Shown here: one piece after another, positions 19,691 to 31,372 of the stretch
Numbering within the stretch: position 1 is the first letter of the stretch
Layout of the letters: the number at the start of each line of letters is the position of its first letter
NCBI RefSeq assembly: GCF_947179165.1
Contig: NC_077245.1
Span: 47,021,286-47,085,285, forward strand
Source of the DNA: Solanum dulcamara
Taxonomy: Eukaryota; Streptophyta; Magnoliopsida; Solanales; Solanaceae
Direction of reading: 5' to 3'
Length of the DNA stretch: 64,000 nt
Translations under genes and position numbers: made by a program
Notes under the pieces: model-generated
What the model was told of the DNA's origin: nothing
Database searches by the model: none
What the model saw: the letters and a program-made list of their open reading frames with translations, nothing else

Positions 19691-21393
19691 TGATAATACT
19701 CAATTAAACCTATCAAAAGTGATATAGACGATTGTTAATAGTATATTTTATCTAACTAAGATTCAGGGTCGAACCTACAAGAAATAGGTTGAAACAAGTT
19801 CTATTAGCTATTACTATTCAGTTGTAATTACTATTTTCTGAAAGTAGAGATGCATAAAGTAAAAATAAGGGTTTTGTTTTATTTTAAAAACAAAATAATA
19901 ATGTGATGACAAATGAACAAGACTGAAGGTGTGAACTATATGAACACTAAACTGGGATTGTGTTCCCCATGACTTGTAAGTTAATAGGCTAATCGAATTC
20001 ATGATATCATTCAATGTATTGCATGCAAAATCTAGTGAGTTAGGTAACATCTAATTCACCTTCCGGTCCTTCATAGACGTATATTATTCATCTCTTCTCT
20101 CTCTAAGAATGTATACTATACGAACCCTCTCCCTATATCCTATAGTACTATCTCCTCCTGGTTTCAAGTAACTTAGGTGAAGTTTATCCCTTCTTTTAAA
20201 GCTAGACTCTTTGAATTTCTGTTGTGATATTATTTTCCTTATATGTACCTCCCTCCTAGGAAGACAAAGAATACATGCAAGTTCTTATATAGTGCACTCA
20301 CTAAGAAATAATTTCGAATGAACAAATCACAATACATGCAGAAATAATTCATAAATATCAATCATACATTTGCCTATTCTCATTAAGTCATCATGGTTCC
20401 CACAATCCTAGTTGTGGGATAGGCCTCAACTCAATAAAATATGAACAAATTATGTATTAGAAGGCCTACAAATAACAATGAACCAAACTCACAATTTAAG
20501 AATAACATTTAGAATCAAATAACAAAAACTAGAACTCAAAGAATCTAGGTTGTGTGCTCTTCTTCCAAAGCTATCTAGTTGCGTGTTGATGATGAATCAA
20601 TGGAGTTTTGGTCGAGTAATGTAGCCTTTAAAAAATAGGAAAATTTTATGAAAAGTGTGTATAAAATTCCCCTTAAATGTAGAACAAAATATGGTATTTA
20701 TAGAAGTTGAAATCTAATCCTAAATAAACAAGGAAACCAAAGTCTTGTTGGGCTCGGATTGCTCTGGACAGGCACCACCATGGAAAGTTATCAGCACCAA
20801 AGATCGTGGTGGTCATACTTGGTCATTTCCTTGGCATTGGTTTTCATTCCACCCCTCTAATGCACCCACCATGGCTAGTGGTGTGCACCACGGCTCGTAG
20901 TGAGGTGTGTGGAGTTTGCATTGGCCATTTTGATGGCTATTGCTTAGTGACTGCCTTCTTCATGGATGGAGGGCTTCCCTTCACGGCCAGCGGTGTGGAA
21001 AATGGGTCTTGAAGGGTCTATTTATGTGCACCTTTGGTAAAAACATGCAACGTTCACCTCCAAGTGTCGAGTACAAGATACATCAGTGTCTGGTGAAGTT
21101 CGTTGTTTTAGTTATCCTTTCAAGTTGTTGCAAATCCTTTGCAAGCTCATGTCAATTTAGCACTTCTTGCATAATTTGTTTTCCGTGTTATATATCCTCA
21201 AAATCAATATTCCAAATTACTCCAAGATCAATTAAATCCCCACATAAACCAAACCAATGATCAACAACCCAAGCGTACATTAATTTCCTGAAAACTAACA
21301 AAAAACACGTATCAAACTAACAAAATGTGCTTGAGAACTTTCAATAATTTCATGTTTTGAGTGTAGTAATTTTTGTATTTTGGAGACACATTA
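19691..21393 (-). repeat. 5' LTR of element H
   Basis: It starts TGATAATACTC and aligns throughout with 8354-10068. It ends ACACATTA, where the partner ends ACACATCA, so the terminal C has become T. The open frames at 20806-21012 and 20940-21260 are not shared with the partner LTR and are not genes. Confidence 0.85.
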
Positions 21394-21398
21394 GGAGG
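21394..21398. repeat. Target-site duplication of element H, right copy (GGAGG)
   Basis: Identical to 8349-8353. The A-type LTR resumes directly afterwards with cttgttattttttt, matching the paralogous site near 936 onward. Confidence 0.9.
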
Positions 21399-21595
21399 CT
21401 TGTTATTTTTTTGAAATCAGACATAGACCCTATGAACCCTTTTTGCGAGTTGTCAACTCTCTTACGGGTCATAGTTTGACTCGTAGACCTTCTTTACACC
21501 TAAACAATTTTTCGATCATTAGTGACAACCCTACAAATCCGTCCTAAAATCTATAGAATCCTCTATGAGTCGTAGGTCGACTCATGGGAACCGGT
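21399..21595 (-). repeat. 5' LTR of element A, second part
   Basis: Continues the A-type LTR, matching about 936-1130. It breaks off at 21595, where a plus-strand LTR beginning TGTAAGACC follows. The last 60-odd bases of the LTR present at 1137-1198 are therefore missing here. Confidence 0.7.
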
Positions 21596-23690
21596 TGTAA
21601 GACCTTGTAAGTCAAAAAGTCAAATCAAGGGAGAATTGTGGAAAAGGGACTAAAAGTAGGTTCCAAGACTTAGTCTATAAGTTGTAGAAACTCCTACGAG
21701 TCATAGGAGTGACTCATAGGACTGAGTTTGATGGTGTATATTTAGTCTAATGGAAGAAATGGGTCTACGAGTCAAGTTATGACTCGTAGAAGCTTAGATG
21801 AGTCTTAGAAACATTTTGTCAAGAAACTTCAAAGACCATAAATTTACAGGTTTTCTTATCCCAACAAGACGACTTGAGTTTATGACTGGTATTCAAGTTT
21901 ACAAATAGTACAAATGATTTGTAGAGGGAGTTTAAACACTCAGTACTCAGGGTCCCTTCAACCCTGTAGGACGAGTCCCTTTGACAACTCGTAGAAGAAT
22001 CTATGACGGGTAGAAATTAGTCATAGAGAAAGTACTGAGGGTCAGTCCTCATGGTATTCCCAAGACCCTACAAGACGAGTCGTAGGAATGACTCATCGAA
22101 CCTTCTATGATTGATGGGAAGGAGTCGTAGGGTCAGATTCTGGCCAACTTTAATATGGACATTTTATTCATTTCACACATTTTAACATCAAAGTGTTGTC
22201 CTATTGGAGACTTATTTGACTCTATCTAAGGACCCTAAGCCATACCAATCACTTATTTCTCACACATGTCAAACACAAAAGTTCGTCCCTCTTAAGTTCT
22301 CCTAAGGGTTTCAAGCAAAGTATAGGGTTTCATTCAAGGGTCCTCAAGTCCCTATTCTCAAGGCTGCATTAGGGCTTTATTCTCCCAGGTTTATGTAGGT
22401 TCTTTATTTATGGTATTCTTTCACCCATGTAGCCCATGTATTTTTCAAATAACAATTTTATTTCAAGTATGAATTTTATGGGGTTTCATGCCATGAATAG
22501 AAATGCATATATTATCAAATATTTGAAATCTATTTACCAATCTTAGCTTATATTGGCTCTCAATTGTATGAAATTGGTGATTTTACAAAAGGTCTTTATA
22601 TGAAGGCATGTAAGAGTTTTAAGGTGAATTTGTGGGATGTTTTCATGCATGTTATAATTTATGCATTATGTTTCTCTCATGCATGTTATCATATAGTTTA
22701 ATGATTTAAAGTTAAATTGGCTGAACCCACCATGTTTTGCAATGACGTTTAAAGAATGTTGAATCGATTGAAAGGGGGTTCTAACCCAATATTTACAAAG
22801 GTTTAATTACTACTAATTTGAAAGTCTTTAAAGAGTGATTAAATGATGATGAAAGGGATTCTTAGCCAAAGAATGGATTCTATGTGATAAGGACAATTCT
22901 CACATTTGAAATATCTAGTTTTAATGAGCTATTCTACCAAAAGATGTTTGATGAACTAAAGCTTTGTAAAAGATTGTGTTCTTATTATATGAACCATTCG
23001 ATAGAATTGACTTAGCACCGAATGCGGTATTACGATGAGATTTGATAAGGAAATCCTACTAGAAATCCATTGTCTCATAATTATGCACCAACATAAATCC
23101 CTTGTGGCTTAGGCTAGTGGATCCACAATAGCCCTAAAGTTAAAGATAAAGAATAAATGTAAACTTTGATGGTTCTCTATGCAGCAAGTAGTCTCCCTAT
23201 GCCAATGTAGGGGGTTATGTACGATTCTATGTAATAGCTCGCATGGTCTTAAATATAATTTATGATCATCTCCCGTAAAGGATAGTTTTCAATAATATTT
23301 TACTGGATTGATAATGCATGCATTGCACTATATTTCATACTATACTATTGCTCTAATGATCTTTAACATTTTGCATGCCTACATATGTAGTACATTCAAT
23401 ATTAATACTTACTCTTTTGCCTACATGATATCACCATGTAGGGACTGGCACTCCTCCATATTCACCTCCACGTGGCTAGTTTGATCATTGAAGGCTACTA
23501 CTTTGGTGAGTTTCTATGTTTCGATAATAGTACCCCTATTTACTTCTACTTTATGATTTGTATAAATGTTTGGATTTCCTTCTTAGTACTTGTTCTTTTT
23601 ATTATGAGGGCGAGATAGGGACATGTCTTAGCCCCTGCCAATTCTATGATGTAGAAGGTATTTTTAGACATAGATGTAAGATATTTTGGA
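21596..23690 (+). repeat. Plus-strand LTR G, 3' truncated
   Basis: It starts TGTAAGACC, the usual start of this gypsy LTR superfamily, and carries landmarks in plus orientation: 'caccatgtagggactgg' near 23432 and 'atgtcttagccc' near 23620. The usual LTR end is not found; the sequence switches to a minus-oriented LTR near 23700-23740. It contains the short duplication 'ataactttctttgat' near 23696-23735. Confidence 0.65.
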
Positions 23691-23739
23691 AGTCTATAAC
23701 TTTCTTTGATAGATGTAATAACTTTCTTTGATCATAATT

Positions 23740-24620
23740 GAGGATCATCATAACTTTCATCATTAAATCATAATATCAACTTTGAATCATAAAAAATCCT
23801 TTTAACCATCGTTGAACTCCTAATCAATTCATGAAAATCAGCTTTTAACTTTATAATCATACTTTAAATAGCTTTATGCATGGGCATTCATAATTCAACT
23901 TAAAATCATGAAATTCATGTAGAAACATGCTTAGAATATTTATTGATAACAAGGCAAAATGAAATTTAAATAGCCCAATGCAATTCATCAAAACTAGAGT
24001 TCATAAATCAATTGAAAATTAAAGGAAACTTGAGAAAAACCTTCAGACTCCATAGGTAAAAGGAACCCATGGATAAATCCCCACATTCCATGATGAAAAT
24101 CAATTAGAATTAAAGAATAAACCTTGATGAAATCTAAAATCCTAGCTTGAAACTTGGTAAAGTATCCTTAGTTCTTGTCTTAGGAGAATTTAGAAGAATG
24201 ATTTTAGAATAAGGGAGATTTCAAAGGATTGGGGAGATATAGGCTTGAACTTAGCAAAAATTGTATTTAGGTTCATTTAACTAAACTTGGGAAATAAAAC
24301 AAATACCCTTCATTAAAATTAGAATATGGACCTATGTCTCAAACCTTACGATTCGTAGACTTGAGTTGTAGTGTACGTATTTAAGAAAACCTGAAAATCG
24401 AGCCTTACTTTACATACGAGTCTTCATTATGACTCGTAATGACGTCTACGGGTCGTAGACCCAAGTTGTCCTACAGGGTTAAAACTCTAAGATTTTCCAC
24501 TTTCTAAAGTCGTGTTGATGATTCATTTCTATGACTCATCATCTTGGTTACGATTCATAGATTGGACTCATCCTTCAGGTCCAAAAACCTACAAACTTTG
24601 GATTCTCTGAACATTTAGAA
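23740..24620 (-). repeat. Minus-strand LTR fragment
   Basis: Landmarks are in minus orientation: 'atgcatgggcattcataatt' near 23877 and 'aaaaggaacccatggataaat' near 24057, matching about 7131 and 7305 in LTR A. Both edges are abrupt and no termini or target duplication are visible. Confidence 0.65.
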
Positions 24621-24624
24621 TGAG

Positions 24625-24810
24625 TCATTCTTAGAGTCCAACATACTGCATTGAGTAGGCTCTTGTTCATGGTTGTGAAGTGCACCACAACTATGAATAG
24701 GAGACTATGAGACATTTAGGAAATGACTCACTTCTTTTAAATTTCATGTCATGCTCTAGAGTGTCCTAAGATTTTCTCTAACTAACGAATCATTTTAAGT
24801 TTTTTATATT
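24625..24810 (+). other. Element E leader remnant
   Basis: 'gcattgagtaggctcttgttcatgg' and 'ctatgaataggagactatgag' match the leader of element D at 27550-27690. The leader runs straight into integrase sequence at about 24810, so gag, protease, RT, RNase H and the first part of integrase are deleted. Confidence 0.6.
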
Positions 24811-25600
24811 CAGTTAAGTACTATTTTCCATCCTCAACCCGACAGTCAAGGTGAAAGAACGATCCAAACTTTATAGCATATGTTAAGGGAGTGTGTTATT
24901 TATTTTAAAGGAAATTGGGATAAACATTTGCCATTAATTGAGTTTGCCTATAATAATACTTATCACACTAGGATCCAATGGCTACTTTCAAAGCAATATA
25001 TGGAAGGAGATACAGATCCCCGGTGGGATGGTTTGAAGTAGGTGAGATGGCCTTGATTGGTGCATATTTGGTGATAGATACTATGGAGAAGTTAAGAATC
25101 ATAAGGAAGAGGTTGAAGAAGTCTCAAAGTAGTCAAAAGTCCTATTATGATGTTTGAAAAGCAGAACTTGAATTTGAGGTGGATGATTGGGTCTACTTGA
25201 ATATTTTGCCTATAAAGGGTGTAATATATTTTTTATGAAAGGGAAATTGAGTCCTAAATAAGTTTGACCTTATAATATATTGAGACGTGTTGGTAAGGTG
25301 GCTTATCAGTTAGATTTTCCACACGAGTTATTATGATTCACCTGGTGTTTCATCTATCTATATTGAGAAAATTTGTGGGTGACCCAAAATCCATTGTACC
25401 ATTGAAAAATGTAAGTGTTGAGGAGAACTTGATTTGTGAAGAAGTTTCGGTGGAAATCATAGATCAGGAAGTTAAGGAACAAAATAGTTATGTCCATCAA
25501 AGTGTTATGGGGGAATCAACAAATAGAAAGTGCTACTTGGGAGGCAGAGGTGGATATGACACAACGATACCCGTACCACTTTCCCTCTACTAAAGCCTAA
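24811..25600 (+). pseudogene. Element E integrase C-terminus and chromodomain, broken
   Basis: The start translates to remnants of the integrase FHPQTDGQAER motif. It is followed by 'ttgagtttgcctataataatac' (EFAYNN), and later by an open piece (25333-25593) with VFHLSILRKFVGDPKS and EVSVEIIDQEVKEQ, the region leading to the chromodomain. Frameshifts and stops are frequent. It parallels element D at 51540-52330. Confidence 0.7.
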
Positions 25601-25827
25601 GTAGAAAGTTGTACTTATTTGAAGCTAATTGAATTCTTACGGATTCAGTTACTCCTATCTCATTCATCTGCATGAATATTCATGAAAAGTTGATTTTAAA
25701 GTCACTATTTCATGTTGAGTTGATGTTTCAATGTTTCATCCATTATTGGGTTGATACTTCTCTTTTTGTGGCCTTTCTATGATAAGTTAATCTCATTCGA
25801 GGACGAATGTTCCCAAGGGGGAGATAT
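25601..25827 (+). other. Element E 3' untranslated end and polypurine tract
   Basis: The end reads cattcgaggacgaatgttcc then AAGGGGGAGATAT (25815-25827), immediately followed by the LTR start TGTAAGTCC. This is the classical polypurine tract position for this lineage. Confidence 0.75.
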
Positions 25828-27497
25828 TGTAAGTCCACAAAAATCTGAGAGTTGGAACCTAAAGAAATCATCTAAATTTTGACTGACTACAGCCTTACGA
25901 GCCACTCTATGACTCGTAGACAGTCCTACGACTCATAAGAAAAAGTCATGGAGTGACCCTTGAGAAAAGTAAGATTTTTCTCTCAGGAAAGGTGTTGCGA
26001 CCCAATAGGACATCATCCTCTTGACGTGTCGTAGAAACCCCTCATAAACCAAAGTTCAGATGCCTTATTTAGAGATCTCTCAAGGACAAGTATATCACTT
26101 GGCAGGTTGGGTCATAGAAGTTGTTACGGGTAAGAATGACTCATGAAAAAACTTCAAAGGCCCTTAGATATATAGGTTTTTGTACCTACAAGACGAGCCC
26201 AAAGAATGACTCATAGACAAGGTGATGGGTCAGACTTGTCATTGCTTCAATGACCCATAAATAGGGTCTTGTAGGGTCGATTTCCAGATTTAATGAAGGA
26301 CAATTATATCTTTTCTCAAATTTGGTTCAATGAATCTAGACACAATTAGGGCCAAGTTCAACCCTCTAAGTAGCCAATTCTTTGAAACTCCCTTATTTAT
26401 AAGACATTCTTCTAAAATTTCTGAAGGCAAGAGCCTCAAAGTCTCTCAAGTTTTCTCTCCAAATTCAAGCTAGGGTTCCAGATTTCTTGAAGGTTCTTCT
26501 TCAATTCTTAAGTAAATCTACTCAAGGTATGTGGGGATTTATTGATGGGCTCTTTGCACCCATGGAGTCCCAAAGTTTCTCAATAGTTTTCCTTCAATTT
26601 TAATTGATTCGGAACCATAGTTTTGATTGATTGTATTGGGCTGATTTAATTCCATTTTTTAGATATTTTCAATGATAATTATTTGTGTGTTCCCATGTGA
26701 ATTGCATGATTTTAAGTTGAATTATTTATGCCCATGCATAAAGTTATTTCCAAGCTAAGATTCTGAGTTAAAGATGATTTTTATGAGTTAAACATGAGTT
26801 GAGATGTGATGATAACATGATAGATTATATCATTCTAGAAGAGGGTTTCATAGGATTCCATGTAATAGCTCGCATTGTCTTAGATTTTGGTTAAATGTAT
26901 TATCCCACACAAGTTGAAGTTAAGGTATGAGTTGTATGTTGAAGATTTATGATATGCATTGACCATGAGTTTCATATGTTTTATTCTTTTAAGCCTTACT
27001 CATGTTCATTATGATTGGTCATGCATCTTATGAAATATTGATTACGTTCTTTTACTTTTTCATGCATACCTCACATATTTAGTACATTAAAACATGCTAA
27101 TACATATTTTCCCTACATTGTCTCATACTATTAGGATGGACGGCACTCACGACCATCTTATTCATGGCTAGATATTGCACTAGATTTTTAAGAAGTTGGT
27201 GATTCCTCATTCTATCAAAGAAATGACTTTTATTCATGTTGCTATTACATTGACCTTTCTTCTACTTTTAGGGTGACCTAGGAGCTTGTACTAAGCCCCC
27301 ATCAAGGATTAGACTACAGGCATGTTTAGATGACTTATGACATAGTCCGGTTTTGATGTCTATAGAGTTGATTACTCTTAGACCCATTCCCTTGTGATGA
27401 TTACTTTCGCTTATATCTTAGTGTGTTTTGTACCTCACATATACGATTTATGCTAAGATGTCTTATGTTTGGGGTTGACCTTAGTTCGGGTCATAAA
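25828..27497 (+). repeat. LTR shared by element E (as 3' LTR) and element D (as 5' LTR)
   Basis: It starts TGTAAGTCC after E's polypurine tract and ends near 'gttcgggtcataaaa' before D's primer site. It matches 52581-56750 but lacks roughly 440 bp that the other copy has just before the 'taatagctcgcat.gtcttag' block near 26864, and has no 520-bp array. No target duplication separates E from D. Confidence 0.75.
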
Positions 27498-27501
27498 AAA
27501 A

Positions 27502-27514
27502 ATTAGTCAGAGTG
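27502..27514 (+). other. Degenerate primer-binding site of element D
   Basis: attagtcagagtg keeps only the TCAGAG core of the tRNA-Met type site TGGTATCAGAGC. Its position between the LTR end and the leader supports the call. Confidence 0.45.
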
Positions 27515-27532
27515 CAAGGTTTAGAAGAGTCC

Positions 27533-27705
27533 TAGGGAGTCTAAAATACCGCATTAAGTAGAGTCTTATTCATTGGTGTGAAGCATGCCACATCTATGAA
27601 TAGGAGGCTATGAAATGTGTTAGGGAGTCTGATATGCTGCGTTAAGTAGAATTTTATTCATTGGTGTGAAGCAACACATCAATGAATAGGAGACTACAAA
27701 GCGTC
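27533..27705 (+). repeat. Tandem duplication in element D leader, about 88-bp period
   Basis: Two copies of 'agggagtct.a.at.c.gc.ttaagtaga.t.ttattcattggtgtgaagca...caatgaataggag.cta' follow one another before gag. The corresponding leaders of A and E show one copy. Confidence 0.75.
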
Positions 27706-27800
27706 TTAGGAAAGGTCTCACTTTTTTCATGATCTATCTCATACGGTAGAGTGTTCACTAAGACTTCCCTCTAATGCTTTTTATTTATGATTTTCTGAAT

Positions 27801-28827
27801 ATGCCTCCACGAAGGTACCCCACTAGAAGGAACGTGGGTAAAGAGGAGAAAAATTCTCTGAATGAACCTTTGAATGATCAAGTTTCAAATGTTAAGTTTC
27901 GAACCACCTTTGAAGTATTTTCTCAAGCTATTACGACATAAGTTAACTATGAGGTGGTTGCTCCCGTGAACCCAAATGTTAGAACGGCGGAGAAAAGAGT
28001 TCATGATTTCATGAGTGTCAATCCTTCAGAGTTTTGGGGTTCCAAATTTGAAGAGGATCCACAAGAGTTTATTGATAGCATCCATAAGATTTTTGAGATC
28101 ATCGGGATTAGCCCGGTTAAGAGGGAAGAATTGTCTACATACCAATTGAGGGGTGTTTCTCAAATTTGGTTTTATCAATGTAAATATGAGAGGCTAGAGA
28201 GACAGAGCTCGTGACTTGGGATGAGTTGAAGAGGGTGTTTATTGATCGCTTTTTCCCACTAGAGTTGAGGGAGTCCAAAGTAAAAAAGTTCATCAACCTT
28301 AAAAAGGTCGTATGACTGTGAGGGAGTATGCTCTCAAAAGTACTCAATTGTCAAAATATGCTTCATTCATGATTGCGGACTCAAGAGCTCTTATGAGCAA
28401 GTTCGTATCAAGAGTGTCGGAGATGATAGCAATAAAGTGGAAAAAGGCTATATTGATTCAGGAGGTAGATATATATAGACTCATGACTTATACGGATAAA
28501 GTAGAGGGTGAGAAATTGAAGATGAATAATAAGGAGTAAAAAATATCAAGGATCGATGGTAATAAATTCTCTCATGCTAAGCTCGAAAGTGGTGGATGTC
28601 CTTGTTTTCACCAAAAGTACTCAGGCCAAGGGTCTTCTAATGCTAGTATTGAAAAATTTGACAAGGATAGGGTAATCAACCCTAAGACTCAAGAAGGTGC
28701 TCCTATTGGCCAAGTTACTCCCGCATGCAAGAAGTATGGTAGGAACCACAAGGGTGAATGTCTAGCCGGTTTAAATGTATGCTACTGGTGTGGTAAGACA
28801 GGTCATCATGTAAAATAATGTAAGGTC
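27801..28827 (+). pseudogene. Element D gag, broken
   Basis: The ATG at 27801 begins MPPRRYPTRRNVGKEEKN. A stop follows after about 46 codons, then the capsid-like region reads on (VNPSEFWGSKFEEDPQEFID, ISPVKREELSTYQLRGVSQI). A frameshift near 28214 and further stops occur. The C-terminal part (28312-28539) has TVREYALKSTQLSKYA and IYRLMTYTDKVEGEKL. The zinc region reads CKKYGRNHKGEC and then CYWCGKTGHHVK, where a stop stands just before the last cysteine. Non-functional. Confidence 0.8.
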
Positions 28828-28831
28828 AAAC

Positions 28832-29280
28832 ATGTTCATCCTCAAGGCTATGTTACTGAAGTGCATAAGTGCAACCATAGGGTGGGATGCAACAATAGGA
28901 TTTATGCCATCTATGGTAGGCAAGAGGTGGAGGAGACTCCCTAATGTTGTTATCAGTATGTTATGTGTCTTCCACTATGATGTTTTTGCTTTGCCTAATC
29001 CAGGTGTAAGCATTTCTTTTATTTCCCCTTATATGGCCATGATATTTGATGTTAGTCTCGAGATATTGTTAGAGCCTTTGTCCATTTATACTCTCATAGG
29101 TGAGTCGGTTGTGGCTAAAAGAGTCTATAGAAGTTCTCCGGTTATATTTTTTTATAAAGTTAATCTATATGATTTAGTTGATCTTGAGATGACTGATTTT
29201 GATATTATCCTTAGTATGGATTATCTTTATACATGTTATGCTTCTATTGATTGTAGAACCCAAGCTGTTAATGTCTAATT
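28832..29280 (+). pseudogene. Element D retropepsin-like protease, catalytic Asp lost
   Basis: An open piece of 148 codons resembles chromovirus protease (RVP_2): ISMLCVFHYDVFALPNPGVS, VVAKRVYRSSP, FDIILSMDYLYTCYASIDCR. The active-site triad DPG/DSG reads NPG, so the catalytic aspartate is Asn, consistent with one G-to-A change. It would cut the Gag-Pol polyprotein if intact. Confidence 0.8.
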
Positions 29281-29487
29281 TTAAAATGAGCCAATCCTAG
29301 AATGGAAAGGTAGAAAATCTGTATTTAAAGGTCAATTCATATCATGCCTTAAATCTCAGAAAATGATTTCCAAGTGTTGCATATATAATCTTGTAAGGGT
29401 TAGGGATGAGAATTTTGAAGCCTCTATGTTCGATTTGGTCTCCATTGTTAATGAGTTTTTAGATGTGTTTCCCAATGATTTACCCGA
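29281..29487 (+). pseudogene. Element D reverse transcriptase, N-terminal start (interrupted by B)
   Basis: The linker has stops, then the final coding piece translates to VNEFLDVFPNDLP, the conserved lead-in to chromovirus RT. It is cut at 29487 by element B. The codon is completed at 49470 and continues FSLERKIDFGINL, so both pieces belong to one gene. Confidence 0.8.
29483..29487. repeat. Target-site duplication of element B, left copy (CCCGA)
   Basis: It precedes the LTR end TGTCACC at 29488. The partner is CCCGG at 49470-49474, with one G/A difference. The ancestral coding sequence was probably gatttacccggttttt. Confidence 0.8.
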
Positions 29488-29508
29488 TGTCACCACCCAA
29501 GCCTAGGG
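29488..29508 (-). repeat. Left tip of element B 3' LTR
   Basis: Twenty-one bases, tgtcaccacccaagcctaggg, matching the left end of other minus-strand LTRs (compare 47121 onward). The LTR resumes after element C at 41413 with cctagacgttacatggc. The last five bases, TAGGG, are the target duplication of C. Confidence 0.8.
29504..29508. repeat. Target-site duplication of element C, left copy (TAGGG)
   Basis: Identical to 41408-41412. Removing C and one copy gives caagcctagggcctagacg, which matches the uninterrupted right LTR of B near 47124 (caagactaggacctagacatg). Confidence 0.9.
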
Positions 29509-30300
29509 TGTTATGACCCAATCTCATCGGCCGTGACCAGATGCCCAAGCTGGACATTCATGTGTACACCTGTAAACTATAAGTAAGCCTATTGTATGAT
29601 CACGTATTAGCCCAACCTGTCTCCTGAGAGGCTACAACTTATTATTCAAGCAGCATAACACATAAGCCGACTAGGCTATCATAGCATGTGGCGTTGTCCC
29701 ATTATATACATATATGTGAGCCGACAAAGCTGCCATGACAGAGGAAATATCCCAAACATACCTCATACAAACATGATTAAGCACACATATATACACAACC
29801 CACTCCCATGTCTACAGACCTCTAAGAGTAGTGGCGTTAACATTTGGAGGGACAAGGCCCCCGCCGTACCTTTAAATAAACGAAAGTAAATATATACACA
29901 AAGGGTCAGTACCAAAAACTAGGGTCCAATACAATGGAGCTTCTTCCAAATTGGCTGAGTGAAATCCTAAGTTGGCGGACTCCCAAAACCTATGTCTGCA
30001 CCTACGGGCATGAAATGCAGCCTCCCCTAGAAAGAGGGGGTCAGTACGACACATGTACTGAGTATGTAAGCATATAAAATTATGTGAAAAATTACAGTTA
30101 AAACAAGGATGCAGGGGCAAGTATAACGTTTAGCCATTCACCGTACCTATATCTTATAAAACAAAGTCATACGTACTATTATCACGTACTATACTTGGCC
30201 CGTTCAGGGACTTGCTGTAACAATTACATCATTCTGATATAATGACATATGTGTATTATTAGCGTTATGGAATATACAACCCGATCCATGTATATAGAAA

Positions 30301-30550
30301 GTACCTGCCAAGGAACGATGGCCCAATCCACATATCGTATAATAATGTCGAGGAATAACAACCCGATCCGTATCTCATATACAAATGCCGAGGTATGATT
30401 GCCCAATCCATATATTATATAATAATGCTGAGGTACGATAGCTCGATCCGTATATTGTATAATAATGCCAAGGTACGATGGCCCGATCCATACACATATA
30501 TATCATATAACAATGCCGAGGAATGATAGCCCGATCCATATATCACATAA
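30301..30550. repeat. 41-bp tandem repeat in left LTR of C, about six units
   Basis: The unit is about ccgaggtacgatggcccgat plus ccatatatcgtataataatg. Starts fall near 30308, 30349, 30389, 30429, 30469 and 30513; the fifth unit is longer. The partner LTR has five units at about 39289-39500. Confidence 0.8.
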
Positions 30551-31372
30551 TCGTATACATATATTATAGCCAGCCCGGGACTCGGTGAAAGATATATTAC
30601 TGTGTGCGCGAGCAAAGCAGCGCATAACCATATGTAACTAAATTATCATTTGAGGCTCAACCAAGTAATCAAGTGAACCCTCACTTGGAGATCAGGGTAG
30701 CAGTCATCTTAAGTATCCTCTAATAGTCAGTAGAAATCATATCAAGTGAAGTCTCAGGTATTAGAGGCACGTATCAAGATGATGCCATATAGTTTATGCA
30801 ATCAGAGACTTTTATTCTTATAGAGACTTTACATTCATGAGTAAATACGAGTCATGAGTTATATATAGGACTTAGAAATGGAATGACCTCTAGCCTCATA
30901 TCATTCATTACTTAACTTGAAGGCATGCCAAAAAAAGGAAGAGATAGCTTCACATACCTTTTATAGAGTAATCTTTCCCACTCTTGCTTCGTTGCCTTCT
31001 GAATCTATTTAACACGAAGGTAATACTGACATTAATAACCTTCATCCTTCCATCTTTCAAACTCAACATCTATAGGAATCATTTCTACTGTGTCTTTCTC
31101 AAGTAATTTACTAATCGGTAAAGAAGTTAACGGAAATCGGGCAGCACTTCCCCTATAACTTGCCCTATCCGAACTTCTAGTTACATCATCGATAAGCACA
31201 TCCAAACAACAACAAAAATAAGAACAACATATAAAAGTTACCCATTTCAACATTACGCAATACAAACCCCAACCAACTCTTTTAAAACTATGATACCAAA
31301 ATAGGGTTTTTAATCTCTATTTTGTAAAACCTTTAACCACACGAAATGGAGGGTCCTATGGCTGAAACCAGA

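Larger units (their letters stand above)
8354..21393 (-). mobile_element. Element H: gag-only LTR retrotransposon, 13 kb, with a LINE inside
   Basis: It is bounded by two related LTRs (8354-10068 and 19691-21393) and by the 5-bp duplication GGAGG. Orientation is minus because the primer site lies beside the right LTR and a gag remnant reads leftward from it. The primer site matches the 3' end of tRNA-Asp, as in Athila/Tat-type gypsy elements. No protease, reverse transcriptase or integrase is visible, so it looks non-autonomous, of the TR-GAG kind (inference). About 6.5 kb of its length is the inserted LINE L. The two LTRs differ at roughly one base in five by eye, so the insertion is old. 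Confidence 0.85.
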
